Positions 43,031 through 52,038 of a stretch of 64,000 bases of DNA are shown here, one piece after another. The notes under the pieces were generated by a model. That model saw nothing but the letters and a program-made list of their open reading frames with translations. It did no database searches and was not told where the DNA came from. Each line of letters begins with the position of its first letter. Within the stretch, counting starts at the first letter, position 1. The position numbers and the translations under genes were made by a program. This stretch comes from Paenibacillus aestuarii. GTDB taxonomy: Bacteria > Bacillota > Bacilli > Paenibacillales > NBRC-103111. The DNA lies in assembly GCF_027789125.1 (NCBI RefSeq), contig NZ_JAQFVF010000072.1:40611-104610 (forward strand), written 5' to 3'.

Positions 43031-45544
43031 ATGCGTACGATACGCAGAGAAGATATAGAATTGCTGGCCCCAGCGGGGGATTGGGATTGTTTAAGAGCGG
43101 CTGTCGCCAATGGTGCGAATGCCGTATTTTTTGGTGTGGAGAAGTTCAATGCCCGTGCACGCGCTCATAACTTTACGATGGACGAGCTGCCGGAAATTAT
43201 GTCGTTCCTTCATTTATATGGCGTCAAAGGCTTTTTGACGTTCAACATCCTTGTATTCGAGGAAGAGTTGAAGGATGCGAAGGAGCTTATCGATGCTTGT
43301 GTGGATGCAGGCGTAGATGCCGTAATCGTGCAAGATTTGGGCTTGGTGAAAATGATTCGCGAGATTTCGCCGGACTTCCCGATTCACGGTTCGACACAGA
43401 TGACGATTACTTCGCCGGAAGCGGTTGAGTTTACGAAGCCTTTTGACATTGAGCGTGTCGTCTTGGGGCGCGAAAATAACTTGAAACAAATTAAGCAAAT
43501 CGGTGATCAAGCCAAGCTGCCGATGGAAGTTTTTGTACACGGAGCACTGTGCGTATCCTATTCAGGTCAATGTCTGACATCGGAGATGTGGGGCGGCCGC
43601 TCGGCGAACCGTGGAGAGTGCGCTCAGGCCTGCCGCTTGCCATACGATTTGATGGTGGATGGCGAGCAGAAGCCGATGGGCGATATCGCTTATCTGCTGT
43701 CGCCGAAGGATTTGGCTGCGCTGGAGCTGGTGCCTGAACTAATTGAAGCGGGCGTGACGTCGTTCAAGATCGAGGGCCGTCTGAAAAGCCCTGAGTATGT
43801 AGCTAACGTCGTAAGCAAATATCGCCGCGCGATTGACCGTTATTTCGACGGTGAGAATCCGCGTCCGACGAAGGAAGAGCTGCGCGAGCTGGAGCAAAGC
43901 TTTTCGCGCGGGTTTACAGTTGGTTTCCTCAAAGGAACCAACAATAAGCAGCTCGTCGAGGGGACTTATCCGAAGAGCCGTGGAGTGTTCGTCGGCCGCG
44001 TGAAGCAGATTTTGCGCGACGGAGTTGTCGTTGAGCTGGAAGCGCCGGTGAAGCGTGGTGACGGAATCGTGTTCGACGCCGGTGATCCGACGAAGAAGGA
44101 AGAGGGCGGCCGAATCTATGACCTGCGCCGCAAAGGCAATAAGCTGGAAGGCGAAGCCGAGGGCGGGCTTATCGAGGTCATTCCCGGCCGCAACGATGTG
44201 AATTTGAACCGTCTGCATGTCGGAGACCGTGTGTGGAAGACGAACGATCCGCATCTGGACAAGCGTCTGCGCCAGTCCTTCGAAACGGATAAGCCGTACC
44301 GGACGTTCCCGGTCAGCGTGAAAGTGAGCGGCGCTTTGGGCGAGCCGCTCAAAAGCTGGTGGACGGACGTACAAGGCGGTCACACCGTGTTTGTGCAATC
44401 CGAGCTTCCGCTGGAACAGGCGCAGAAGCGTCCGATGGACGAACAGCTGTTCCATGAACAGTTCGGACGTTTGGGCGGTACGATTTATGAGCTGGAACAA
44501 CTGGATGTCCAGTTGGCCGGCGAGCTCATCGTACCGATGCGCGAGCTGAACAGCATGCGCCGCCAAGCTGTTGAATTGATGGAAGATGAGCGCCAGAAGC
44601 CGCGCATGTATATCAAGCGTGATGTCGGCGTGTACGACGATGTTGCAAAGCCTGCTGACAGCCTCGTTCAGCCTGCGGCTGAAGAAGTGCAGCTGACTGC
44701 GCTTTGCCGCAATCTGGAGCAGGTCATGGCTGTGCTGGAAACAGATGTGAATTTCATTTACGCGGATTTTGAATTTATTAAGCAGTTCCCTGCAGCAGTG
44801 GAAGCTGTTCATGCGGCTGGCCGCAAGATTGCGCTGGTGACACCGCGCATTCACATGCCAGGGGAAGTCGGCTATTTCAATAATATTTTGAAGCTGGGGC
44901 CGGATGCCGTCCTGGTGCGCAATACAGGTGCTGTCTACTATTTCCTGAAGCAGCAATGGGAAAATCCGAACGGACCGAAGCCGCAATTGATCGGTGATTT
45001 CTCCTTGAATATCGCCAATCATAAGACAGCAGCCTTGTTCCTGGAAGCGGGATTGTCAAAGGTGACCCCTTCCTACGATTTGAACATTCAGCAGATGGTC
45101 GATCTGCTGCGCCGTTCTGACACGTCCAACTTGGAAGTTGTCATCCATCAGCATATGCCGATGTTCCACACCGAGCATTGCGTATATTGTACGTTCCTCA
45201 GCGAAGGCACGAATTATACGAACTGTGGGCGCCCTTGCGAAGAGCACCGCGTTTCCTTGCAGGACCGCGTTGGGATGTCGCATCCGGTGCGCGTAGATGA
45301 AGGCTGCCGGAACACGGTGTACAACGCGATTGATCAATCCGGTGCGGAGTATTTGAGCCATTTTATGGACCTTGGCATCCGTTCGTTCCGGATCGAGTTC
45401 CTGGAAGAGTCGCCGGAGAAAGTGCAGGAGATTATTGGTCTGTACCGCCGGGCGATTCGCGGTGAGATCAGCGGCACGCAAGTGTGGAAATCGCTGAAAG
45501 CGACCAACCAGCTTGGCGTTACGCGCGGGCAACTGGTGAAATAA
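43031..45544 (+). CDS. Peptidase U32-family protein with DUF3656, RlhA-like
   Basis: An 837-residue U32 protein. N-terminal TIM-barrel block is ELLAPAGDWDCLRAAVANGA. The cysteine cluster is HGALCVSYSGQCLTSEM with GECAQACRLPYDL, plus HTEHCVYCTFLS and NCGRPCEEHR toward the C-terminus, probable iron-sulfur ligands. A DUF3656 region lies between. Despite the peptidase name, members of this architecture such as E. coli RlhA hydroxylate 23S rRNA C2501; that role is inferred. ATG 43031 follows AAAGGA (43016-43021), so the TTG at 43013 is discounted. It is divergent from the Dlt-like operon and monocistronic. Confidence 0.87.
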   Translation: MRTIRREDIELLAPAGDWDCLRAAVANGANAVFFGVEKFNARARAHNFTMDELPEIMSFLHLYGVKGFLTFNILVFEEELKDAKELIDACVDAGVDAVIVQDLGLVKMIREISPDFPIHGSTQMTITSPEAVEFTKPFDIERVVLGRENNLKQIKQIGDQAKLPMEVFVHGALCVSYSGQCLTSEMWGGRSANRGECAQACRLPYDLMVDGEQKPMGDIAYLLSPKDLAALELVPELIEAGVTSFKIEGRLKSPEYVANVVSKYRRAIDRYFDGENPRPTKEELRELEQSFSRGFTVGFLKGTNNKQLVEGTYPKSRGVFVGRVKQILRDGVVVELEAPVKRGDGIVFDAGDPTKKEEGGRIYDLRRKGNKLEGEAEGGLIEVIPGRNDVNLNRLHVGDRVWKTNDPHLDKRLRQSFETDKPYRTFPVSVKVSGALGEPLKSWWTDVQGGHTVFVQSELPLEQAQKRPMDEQLFHEQFGRLGGTIYELEQLDVQLAGELIVPMRELNSMRRQAVELMEDERQKPRMYIKRDVGVYDDVAKPADSLVQPAAEEVQLTALCRNLEQVMAVLETDVNFIYADFEFIKQFPAAVEAVHAAGRKIALVTPRIHMPGEVGYFNNILKLGPDAVLVRNTGAVYYFLKQQWENPNGPKPQLIGDFSLNIANHKTAALFLEAGLSKVTPSYDLNIQQMVDLLRRSDTSNLEVVIHQHMPMFHTEHCVYCTFLSEGTNYTNCGRPCEEHRVSLQDRVGMSHPVRVDEGCRNTVYNAIDQSGAEYLSHFMDLGIRSFRIEFLEESPEKVQEIIGLYRRAIRGEISGTQVWKSLKATNQLGVTRGQLVK

Positions 45545-45555
45545 AGATATGGGGA

Positions 45556-45590
45556 GGAGCTAAACGCTTGAGGCGTTTAGCTCCTTTTTG
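45556..45590 (+). terminator. Intrinsic terminator after the U32 gene
   Basis: GGAGCTAAACGC (45556-45567) pairs with GCGTTTAGCTCC (45573-45584), then TTTTT. Confidence 0.93.
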
Positions 45591-45932
45591 TTTTTTGCCG
45601 TACATGTTTGATGTAAAAACTCCCTCGCAGGGGAGCTAATAGCCCCGCAGAATGTGGAGTAGATAGCCCGGGATAGCTTGGCGACGGGCGGAGCTCTTTT
45701 CGCTCTAGGGGTTCAAATAGCAGGACTACCCCTCATGCTAAAGCAAATATTCTTCCGGTTATTACATATTTGCACATGTTCGATACATTTGTTCACAATT
45801 TAGACACAATATTTTAATCTTTTTTTCAGATTCGTTTAATGTTGGTTTATTGTTGCGCAGGTATAGTGATGATGGTTTATAGGTACGAAAGTTGAAAGTT
45901 GAAAGATGAATGTTACGAATGGAGGATCTTCG
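45591..45932. other. Intergenic region with GC-rich inverted segments
   Basis: 342 bases without a convincing gene. The first ~145 (45615-45735) are GC-rich with short inverted pairs: CTCCC-TCGCA-GGGGAG near 45620, a repeated TAGCCCC/TAGCCCG, and AGGGGT…ACCCCT near 45710-45734. The rest is AT-rich and should hold the promoter of the ABC operon; TATAGT at 45862-45867 is the best -10 but has no good -35. No known RNA family was recognised. Confidence 0.4.
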
Positions 45933-46937
45933 ATGCTTGAGGTCAAACAAGTCAGCAAGCTGTACGAAAATGAGCGCGGCGTGCACAATATCGATTTCTC
46001 GATGCAGCGCGGTGAGATCGTCGGCTTCTTGGGCCCTAACGGTGCTGGCAAAACGACGACAATGCGCATGATTACGGGATATCTCAATCCGACCCGCGGA
46101 CAAATCTTAGTGGATGGCTTATCCATGGCCGACCACCCGAAAAAAGCGCGGCGCAAGATCGGCTATTTGCCGGAAACCCCGCCGCTTTATCCGGAAATGA
46201 CCGTGCAGTCTTATTTGCGCTTTATTGCTAATTTGCGTGATGTCCCTGCACGGGAACAAAAGCTTCGCGTGGCCGAGGTCATTGACAAGCTGGGCCTGCA
46301 GGGGCGCGAGAAGCAGGTCATCCGCGCTCTCTCCAAGGGCTACAAGCAGCGCCTTGGCTTAGCGCAGGCGATCCTGCACAAGCCGGATCTGCTGATCCTG
46401 GACGAGCCCACCTCCGGTCTCGACCCGAAGCAGATCATCGAAATCCGCCAGCTCATTCACGAGCTGGGTGAGAACCATACCGTGCTGCTGAGCACGCATA
46501 TTTTGCCGGAAATTAACGCGATCTGTAACCGCGTTCTTATGATTAACCAAGGCCGCGTCGTCCTGGACGAGCATCCGGAAAATCTTGGCCGCTCGATGGG
46601 CGAGACGTTCGAGGTATCGCTCGAGGTCAAAGGACCGCGCGAGCAGATTCTGTCCGAGCTGCGCAGCATGGAAGCCGTCGCAGACGTTAAGGAGCTTGGC
46701 GGCTCCGAAGCTCCGGCGCAAGCGGACGAGGACGCTTCCGTGAAGCTGCTGCTCACGTCAGCGGACCGCTCCGACATTCGTGAAGCGGTGTTTTTCCGGC
46801 TAGCCCAAGCGGGTTACCCGATTCTCGAAATGAAGCGGGAGAGCCTCAGCCTGGAGGATATCTTCCTCAAGCTGACGACGGACGAGCCGTCTGAGGCTCA
46901 AGGCGATCATGACGAGGAGGTGGCGGCTGATGCGTAG
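45933..46937 (+). CDS. ABC transporter ATPase, GldA-like
   Basis: A 334-residue ABC ATPase with Walker A FLGPNGAGKTTTMRMITGY, signature ALSKGYKQRLGLAQAIL and Walker B LLILDEPTSGLD. The C-terminal ~100-residue extension (e.g. ADVKELGGSEAPAQADED) is typical of GldA/NatA-type exporters. ATG 45933 has GGAGG at 45921-45925; an upstream ATG at 45906 lacks one. It overlaps the permease gene by eight bases. Together with the next three genes it forms a Gld-type system whose substrate is unknown in Firmicutes. Confidence 0.92.
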   Translation: MLEVKQVSKLYENERGVHNIDFSMQRGEIVGFLGPNGAGKTTTMRMITGYLNPTRGQILVDGLSMADHPKKARRKIGYLPETPPLYPEMTVQSYLRFIANLRDVPAREQKLRVAEVIDKLGLQGREKQVIRALSKGYKQRLGLAQAILHKPDLLILDEPTSGLDPKQIIEIRQLIHELGENHTVLLSTHILPEINAICNRVLMINQGRVVLDEHPENLGRSMGETFEVSLEVKGPREQILSELRSMEAVADVKELGGSEAPAQADEDASVKLLLTSADRSDIREAVFFRLAQAGYPILEMKRESLSLEDIFLKLTTDEPSEAQGDHDEEVAADA

Positions 46938-47646
46938 AATATGGGCGATCTGCTCCAAAGAGCTGCAGATGTATTTCTTTTCGCCGATTGCTTACGTAGC
47001 GTTTGCCTTCTATGTTTTGCTATCGAGCTTCTTCTTCTACGTCAACTTTGTGAATGGGCAGCCGCCGATTGTCGATGCACGTTCTGTTGTCGGCAATACG
47101 ACTTTTGTGTATCTGTTCATCATTCCACTTTTGACCATGCGTCTTGTAGCGGATGAGTTCCGCCAAGGTACGGACGAGCTGCTGCTCACATCCCCTGCGG
47201 GCATTAGTGAGATCGTTATCGGCAAGTACTTGTCTACTTTGGTTGTACAAGTAGGACTTGTCTTAGTCAGCTTGATTTATCCGCTGATTATGTCAGCCTT
47301 CGGCCAGCTGGATAAGCCGGTGATGTGGCTATCTTATTTGAGCATGTTTTTGCTGGGCTGCGCGATGATGGCTGTCGGTTTATTCGCTTCAAGCTTGACG
47401 AACAATCAGATGGTCGGCGGTATCGCAGGCTTCGTTATTTTGCTGCTGCTATGGTTGCTGGATTGGTTCAGCGACGGCTTTGGCGGCAAGCTTAAAGAAT
47501 GGGTCAGCCAATTCTCCCTGACCAGTCACTTGTCGAATATGCAAAAGGGCGTTCTGCATGGCGGCGACATCCTCTTTTATATCACGTTAGCAGCTGTGTT
47601 CCTTGTTCTTAGCATTCAAGTTCTAGAAAGAAAGCGTTGGAGGTGA
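46930..47646 (+). CDS. ABC-2 type permease, GldF-like
   Basis: A 238-residue membrane protein with six hydrophobic segments. The start (RRIWAICSKELQMYFFSPIAYV) and the LLTMRLVADEFRQGTDELLLTSPAGISEIVIGKY block are typical of GldF/ABC-2 permeases. ATG 46930 follows GAGGAGGTGG and overlaps the ATPase stop. It partners the upstream ATPase. Substrate unknown. Confidence 0.9.
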   Translation: MRRIWAICSKELQMYFFSPIAYVAFAFYVLLSSFFFYVNFVNGQPPIVDARSVVGNTTFVYLFIIPLLTMRLVADEFRQGTDELLLTSPAGISEIVIGKYLSTLVVQVGLVLVSLIYPLIMSAFGQLDKPVMWLSYLSMFLLGCAMMAVGLFASSLTNNQMVGGIAGFVILLLLWLLDWFSDGFGGKLKEWVSQFSLTSHLSNMQKGVLHGGDILFYITLAAVFLVLSIQVLERKRWR

Positions 47647-47651
47647 GCGGC

Positions 47652-49043
47652 ATGAACAAGTGGATACGGGGAACCAATGCGACTGTATTATCGATTGCCG
47701 TTATCGGCATTTTCATCGTTCTGACGATCTTCCTTCATTCGTTGAAGGGCTTCCAGCTCGATCTGACCAAGAACAAGAATTTCACACTTTCCGAGCAAAC
47801 GGTGACGACGCTCAAGAAGCTGGATAAGGACGTTCATATCATCGCTTTTACTAACAGCGCGGATAACAGTGACTTTATCACCCGTCAAGTAACGGATATG
47901 GCGGCTGAGTATAAGAAGCAAAGCAGCAAAATTACCTTTGATCAGTACGATATGCTGAAAGAGCCTTCGATGGCGAAGCAGTATGGCGTGGATCAAGGCG
48001 GGACGCTCGTTTTTGAGATGGGCGACAAAAAGCAAAACGTCAACTATTATGAAATGTTTAACGGTCAGCAGGACGGCTCCTACACGTTTACAGGTGAAGA
48101 GAAGTTCACACAAGCGATTACGAGTTTGACTTCGACGGAAAAGCACACCGTTTATATCATGTCCGGGCATAATGAATACCCGCTCAGTGCGATGACGATT
48201 CTGAGAAGCAGCCTGGAAGGCGCTAACTATGTGGTCAAGGATCTTAATCTGTATGTGGCTGGCAAAATTCCGGATGACGCTGAGATGATCATGCTCCTTG
48301 GGCCGCAGAACGATTTGAGCGACAAGGAAACCGAGCTGATCAATGTGTATTTGAAAGATAAAGGCAAAATCTATATTGCTTTAGGCTTCAATAAAGACAT
48401 GGCAACCAAATGGAAAAATATCGATTCTATTATGAGCACATATGGCATTCAGGATCAGCATGCGGTGGCTATTGAACCTAAGCAAACGTCGCTGTACGAT
48501 CCGCTCACGATAATTCCTGAGTACGGTTCGCACGATATTACGAACAAGCTTTCGAGCAATAACCTGGTGACCCTGCTGTCGCTTGCGGTGAGTTTGAATG
48601 CTGACGAGAATGCCGCTGCGGATTGGACGAAGTCGCTGCTTTTGAAGACGACGGACAAAGCGTACGGTGAGACCGATATTAACCTGTTGGCGCAATCCAA
48701 GACCAAACAGGACGCAAACGATGTCAAAGGGCCGCTTAACTTGGGCTATGCGATCTCCAGCAAAGATAACAAGCCGAAGGCTGTCATCTTAGGCGGATCG
48801 ACCTTTGTGCTGGATCAGGATATTCAAAGCCAAGGTAATAAAGATTTTGCCCTGAACAGTATCGGTTGGCTGCAAGAGCAAAAAGACCAAGTGACGATTC
48901 GTCCACGCCAAGGAGATGCTTACCAACAGGCATTGATTACGCCTGGCCAAGCGAATACGATTTTCTTGCTGACAGTTGTCTTCTTCCCGCTCTTGTTCCT
49001 GGTTATCGGCGGATTGATCTGGTGGAGGAGGAGAAGAGGATGA
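47652..49043 (+). CDS. GldG-like ABC auxiliary protein
   Basis: A 463-residue protein with an N-terminal TM (VLSIAVIGIFIVLTIFLHSL), a large extracytoplasmic domain starting FQLDLTKNKNFTLSEQTVTTLKKL, the hallmark of GldG/ABC_transp_aux, and a C-terminal TM ending LIWWRRRRG. In Flavobacterium GldAFG supports gliding; homologues in non-gliding Firmicutes lack a proven role. ATG 47652 follows GGAGGTGA. Its stop overlaps the next start (ATGA). Confidence 0.9.
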   Translation: MNKWIRGTNATVLSIAVIGIFIVLTIFLHSLKGFQLDLTKNKNFTLSEQTVTTLKKLDKDVHIIAFTNSADNSDFITRQVTDMAAEYKKQSSKITFDQYDMLKEPSMAKQYGVDQGGTLVFEMGDKKQNVNYYEMFNGQQDGSYTFTGEEKFTQAITSLTSTEKHTVYIMSGHNEYPLSAMTILRSSLEGANYVVKDLNLYVAGKIPDDAEMIMLLGPQNDLSDKETELINVYLKDKGKIYIALGFNKDMATKWKNIDSIMSTYGIQDQHAVAIEPKQTSLYDPLTIIPEYGSHDITNKLSSNNLVTLLSLAVSLNADENAAADWTKSLLLKTTDKAYGETDINLLAQSKTKQDANDVKGPLNLGYAISSKDNKPKAVILGGSTFVLDQDIQSQGNKDFALNSIGWLQEQKDQVTIRPRQGDAYQQALITPGQANTIFLLTVVFFPLLFLVIGGLIWWRRRRG

Positions 49044-49978
49044 AACGGTTTATTCCGACTATTCTGTTAGTCGTCATTTGTATAGGGGCATTCTGGTATG
49101 CTTCGAGCAAGGACTTCTTCCGGGAGAAACAAGATGAACCGAAAGCTCTTCTTACGTTGAAGCAGGAAGATGTACAGTCCTTGAGCCTGCAAGGGGCGGA
49201 TCAGCCAGTGGAGCTGAGCCGCAGCAGCAGCGGCACGGGCTGGGAGATGAAGCAGCCTGCGGCAGCGCCGGTCAACGAGAATCTGGTGAATAACTGGTTG
49301 GATGCTTTGGGTTTGGTGAATCAAGAGAAAGTCGTCGAGCCGCAAGCGGCAGATTTGGCGAAATACGGCTTGGATAAACCGGCGCAGACTTATGCGGTCA
49401 CGATGAAGGACGGCTCCAAAAGAGCGCTAAAAGTCGGTGCACCCCTTCCAATTCAAGGGTACTCCTATGCGATGGTAGACGGTTCACCGGCGGTTTATCA
49501 GGTCAGCGAGCAGTCATTGGCTGCGCTGATGAAGACGCCTGTTGATTTTGCGCAGACGAGCCCGGTTGCCTTTGATAATGACAAGGTCCAGAGTGTCAAA
49601 GTCACTTGGAAAGGGCAAACCTGGACGTTGACCAAAACGGATAAGGATAAAGTAACCGCTGATGCGAACTGGAAGCTTGGCGATAAAGAGTTGAAAGGCA
49701 GCGAAGCGAGTCCGCTGCTCGATCAGTTGACGTTCCTGCATACGGCACAACTGCCGCAGCCTGCGGCACAAAAGCCGACGGCTGGCGGAGAGCTTAAGGT
49801 AGAGCTTGGCTTATCTGCCGATGGCAAAGATACAACCGAAGTATATGAAGGCAAGTTGAGTGAAGACCAAGTGTGGCTTGCTAAGCAAGGCGGGGAGTGG
49901 GCATTCGCACTCACGGTGGATGATGTGCAAAAGATGGCCGACGCATTTGCTGGCAAGCAGCCGCAGCCTGCCTCTTAA
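49040..49978 (+). CDS. DUF4340 protein, partner of the Gld-type transporter
   Basis: A 312-residue protein with an N-terminal TM (FIPTILLVVICIGAFWYASS). DUF4340-type repeats follow (VQSLSLQGADQPVELSRSSSGTGWEMKQP; VQSVKVTWKGQTWTLTKTD…ANWKLGDKELKG), extracytoplasmic. DUF4340 proteins commonly end GldAFG-type operons. ATG 49040 overlaps the GldG stop by four bases and has GGAGGAGGAGAAG upstream. Function unknown. Confidence 0.88.
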   Translation: MKRFIPTILLVVICIGAFWYASSKDFFREKQDEPKALLTLKQEDVQSLSLQGADQPVELSRSSSGTGWEMKQPAAAPVNENLVNNWLDALGLVNQEKVVEPQAADLAKYGLDKPAQTYAVTMKDGSKRALKVGAPLPIQGYSYAMVDGSPAVYQVSEQSLAALMKTPVDFAQTSPVAFDNDKVQSVKVTWKGQTWTLTKTDKDKVTADANWKLGDKELKGSEASPLLDQLTFLHTAQLPQPAAQKPTAGGELKVELGLSADGKDTTEVYEGKLSEDQVWLAKQGGEWAFALTVDDVQKMADAFAGKQPQPAS

Positions 49979-49981
49979 TCG

Positions 49982-50033
49982 AAAGAACCGTTCTTCAGCG
50001 TAACGATTGCGCTGCAGGGGCGGTTCTTTTTTT
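49982..50033 (+). terminator. Intrinsic terminator after the Gld-type operon
   Basis: AAAGAACCG (49982-49990) pairs with CGGTTCTTT (50021-50029), with an inner CAGCG…CGCTG stem and a T-run. Confidence 0.88.
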
Positions 50034-50103
50034 ACATCTACATAAAACGGAATAAATTGGTAAAACTATAGGGTAGCAAAGGGAAAGGAGGGGTTACATA
50101 CAC

Positions 50104-50325
50104 ATGTACAATCAAGGAAACCAATCAATTTCCGGCAAAGAACTGTCGTACATCTCGGATTGCCTGAAAAATGAGGAGCTACTTACGAAGCTTTGCGTGC
50201 AAGGCGCGGTAGAATGCCAAAGCCCGACTTTAAAACAAACACTGACTCATTTATCTCAGGAGCGTTTGCAAAACATCAGTACGCTGATGAACACGCTGCA
50301 GCAGCATTCCGGCATGACCCATTAA
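50104..50325 (+). CDS. Small probable spore-coat-associated protein
   Basis: A 73-residue helical protein (GKELSYISDCLKNEELLTKLC … LKQTLTHLSQERLQNISTLM) resembling the small partners found before CotF-type coat genes in Bacillales. ATG 50104 follows AAAGGAGG. The CotF-type gene starts 28 bases downstream, so the two are cotranscribed. The coat role is inferred from that neighbour; no sporulation-sigma promoter could be called with confidence. Confidence 0.72.
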   Translation: MYNQGNQSISGKELSYISDCLKNEELLTKLCVQGAVECQSPTLKQTLTHLSQERLQNISTLMNTLQQHSGMTH

Positions 50326-50353
50326 TCGCACAGACATTAGGGAGGTGTATGAA

Positions 50354-51079
50354 GTGTATCAACAAAATGCATATCAACAACAGCAGGAACAGCAGCCGGA
50401 GGTTGGCTTCCAAGAAGAGGATTTGGCATACTTCGTCCTCTCCGAGCTGAAACGCTCGGCTCGCGAGTACACTACGGCCGCTTTGGAGGCGTCGAACCCT
50501 CAGGTTCGGCAAACGTTCCAATCGCTTGTTCAGAAAACATTGCAAGATCAAGCCACTGTCTTTCAAGAAATCCAAAAGCTGGGCAACTATGAAATCCAGC
50601 CGGCATCCCAACAGCAGCTATCCCATGAGATGCAAAAACAAAGCCAATGCGCAACCAAGCTGCATGCCTTCGTGCAGCAAAACTTGAACCAAGCGAGCAG
50701 CGCCAGCGGCTATCAGCAGCAGATGATGGCTCAACAGCAGTCCCAACAACAATCTCAGCAGCAATCGCAAACGCAGCACCAAGCTATGTATCAGCCGCCT
50801 CCTACCATTAGCGCATCCGCTTATCCAAATGCGGTCTATAACCAGGAGTTTTCGCAAAGCCTGACCAACACGCATAACCAGCAGCAGGCTTACGGCGGCA
50901 TGCAGGGCCAAAGCTACGCGGATCGCGGCGGCTATCAAGACCACAGCTATGGTCAAGTGCAGAGCTATTCCACGGCAGGACATGCTGCTTCCGAAAGCAC
51001 CGGTTTAACCGGCAGAGGGTCATCCGGCACAGGAATGACTGTTCGTAGACAGTACGGCGGCGGAAAATACAGCTTCTAA
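50354..51079 (+). CDS. CotF-family spore coat protein
   Basis: A 241-residue protein. The coat-F domain at ~20-105 is seen as LAYFVLSELKRSAREYTTAALEASNPQVRQTFQSL and the following helix. The C-terminal ~130 residues are low-complexity, rich in Gln, Ser, Tyr and Gly (QQQSQQQSQ, GGYQDHSYGQVQSY), typical of coat proteins that cross-link. GTG 50354 follows GGGAGGTG; the GTG at 50345 is inside the ribosome site. It is closed by a terminator at 51085. Confidence 0.88.
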   Translation: MYQQNAYQQQQEQQPEVGFQEEDLAYFVLSELKRSAREYTTAALEASNPQVRQTFQSLVQKTLQDQATVFQEIQKLGNYEIQPASQQQLSHEMQKQSQCATKLHAFVQQNLNQASSASGYQQQMMAQQQSQQQSQQQSQTQHQAMYQPPPTISASAYPNAVYNQEFSQSLTNTHNQQQAYGGMQGQSYADRGGYQDHSYGQVQSYSTAGHAASESTGLTGRGSSGTGMTVRRQYGGGKYSF

Positions 51080-51084
51080 TATCC

Positions 51085-51121
51085 AAGACGCTCGGCCAAT
51101 TGGCAGTGAGCGTCTTTTTTT
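51085..51121 (+). terminator. Intrinsic terminator after the CotF-type gene
   Basis: AAGACGCTC (51085-51093) pairs with GAGCGTCTT (51108-51116), then a T-run. Confidence 0.9.
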
Positions 51122-51214
51122 GCGCTTATTAAAATTTTCTAAATATTTTTCTAATAAGTAGTGTCGGATTGTATAAGATTCCATAGTCGTTCTGCAATAT
51201 TTAAAAACACAGGT

Positions 51215-51231
51215 TGTCAATTAATATCACA
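51215..51231 (+). promoter_or_regulatory. TnrA/GlnR box upstream of glnQ
   Basis: TGTCA-ATTAATA-TCACA matches the consensus TGTNA-N7-TNACA at every fixed position. It lies about 55 bases before the glnQ ribosome site. It predicts nitrogen control of glnQHMP (and possibly glnKL). An AT-rich inverted repeat CTTATTA (51125-51131)/TAATAAG (51152-51158) lies further upstream. The promoter itself is not clear. Confidence 0.75.
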
Positions 51232-51284
51232 AGCAGTTGACATTAACTAACGAAGGAAAGGATCCAGCGAAGGGGGGGGTTCCA

Positions 51285-52013
51285 TTGATCTCATTTCAAC
51301 AAGTAGAGAAGCATTACGGCGATTTTCATGTGCTCAAAGGAATCAATCTTCAAATTAAGCAAGGCGAGGTCGTTGTCGTTGTGGGTCCATCGGGCTCGGG
51401 CAAGAGCACTATGCTCCGCTGCATCAATCGCTTGGAGGCGATTACTAGCGGTGAGCTGATCGTAGGCGACTACAGAGTGAGCGATAAGAAGATCAATATT
51501 AATGAAATGCGCAGAGATATCGGGATGGTCTTCCAGCATTTTAATCTGTATCCCCACAAGAAGGTCATTGATAATATCACGTTGGCACCGATGAAGGTGC
51601 GCGGTATGGCGAAGAAGGAAGCGGAAGAGATCGCCATGTTTTATCTGGAAAAGGTAGGAATTGGGGATAAAGCGGATCGTTATCCATCCCAATTGTCAGG
51701 CGGCCAGCAGCAGCGTGTCGCGATCGCGAGAGGGTTGGCAATGAAGCCGAAGATCATGCTGTTTGACGAGCCTACCTCGGCACTGGATCCGGAAATGGTC
51801 GGCGAAGTACTCGACGTTATGAAGGCGTTGGCGCACGAGGGAATGACGATGGTCGTCGTGACGCATGAGATGGGCTTTGCCCGCGAGGTGGCGGATCGCG
51901 TTGTTTTTATGGATCAGGGGCAGATCGTCGAAGAGTCGCCGCCTGAGGCGTTCTTCTCCAATCCTCGTGAGGAGAGGGCAAGACTGTTTTTAAATCGGGT
52001 CCTACATCATTAA
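51285..52013 (+). CDS. glnQ: Glutamine/polar amino acid ABC transporter ATPase
   Basis: A 242-residue ABC ATPase, equal in length to B. subtilis GlnQ. Walker A is VGPSGSGKSTMLRCIN, Q-loop VFQHFNLYPHKKV, signature LSGGQQQRVAIARGLA and Walker B IMLFDEPTSALDPEM. The start is taken as TTG 51285, behind a run of eight G (51272-51279). An earlier TTG at 51237 has no ribosome site. The order glnQ-glnH-glnM-glnP matches Bacillus. Glutamine is the likeliest substrate, given the box at 51215 and glnKL downstream. Confidence 0.9.
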   Translation: MISFQQVEKHYGDFHVLKGINLQIKQGEVVVVVGPSGSGKSTMLRCINRLEAITSGELIVGDYRVSDKKININEMRRDIGMVFQHFNLYPHKKVIDNITLAPMKVRGMAKKEAEEIAMFYLEKVGIGDKADRYPSQLSGGQQQRVAIARGLAMKPKIMLFDEPTSALDPEMVGEVLDVMKALAHEGMTMVVVTHEMGFAREVADRVVFMDQGQIVEESPPEAFFSNPREERARLFLNRVLHH

Positions 52014-52038
52014 ATATATAAGAGGGGAGCAATGATCA

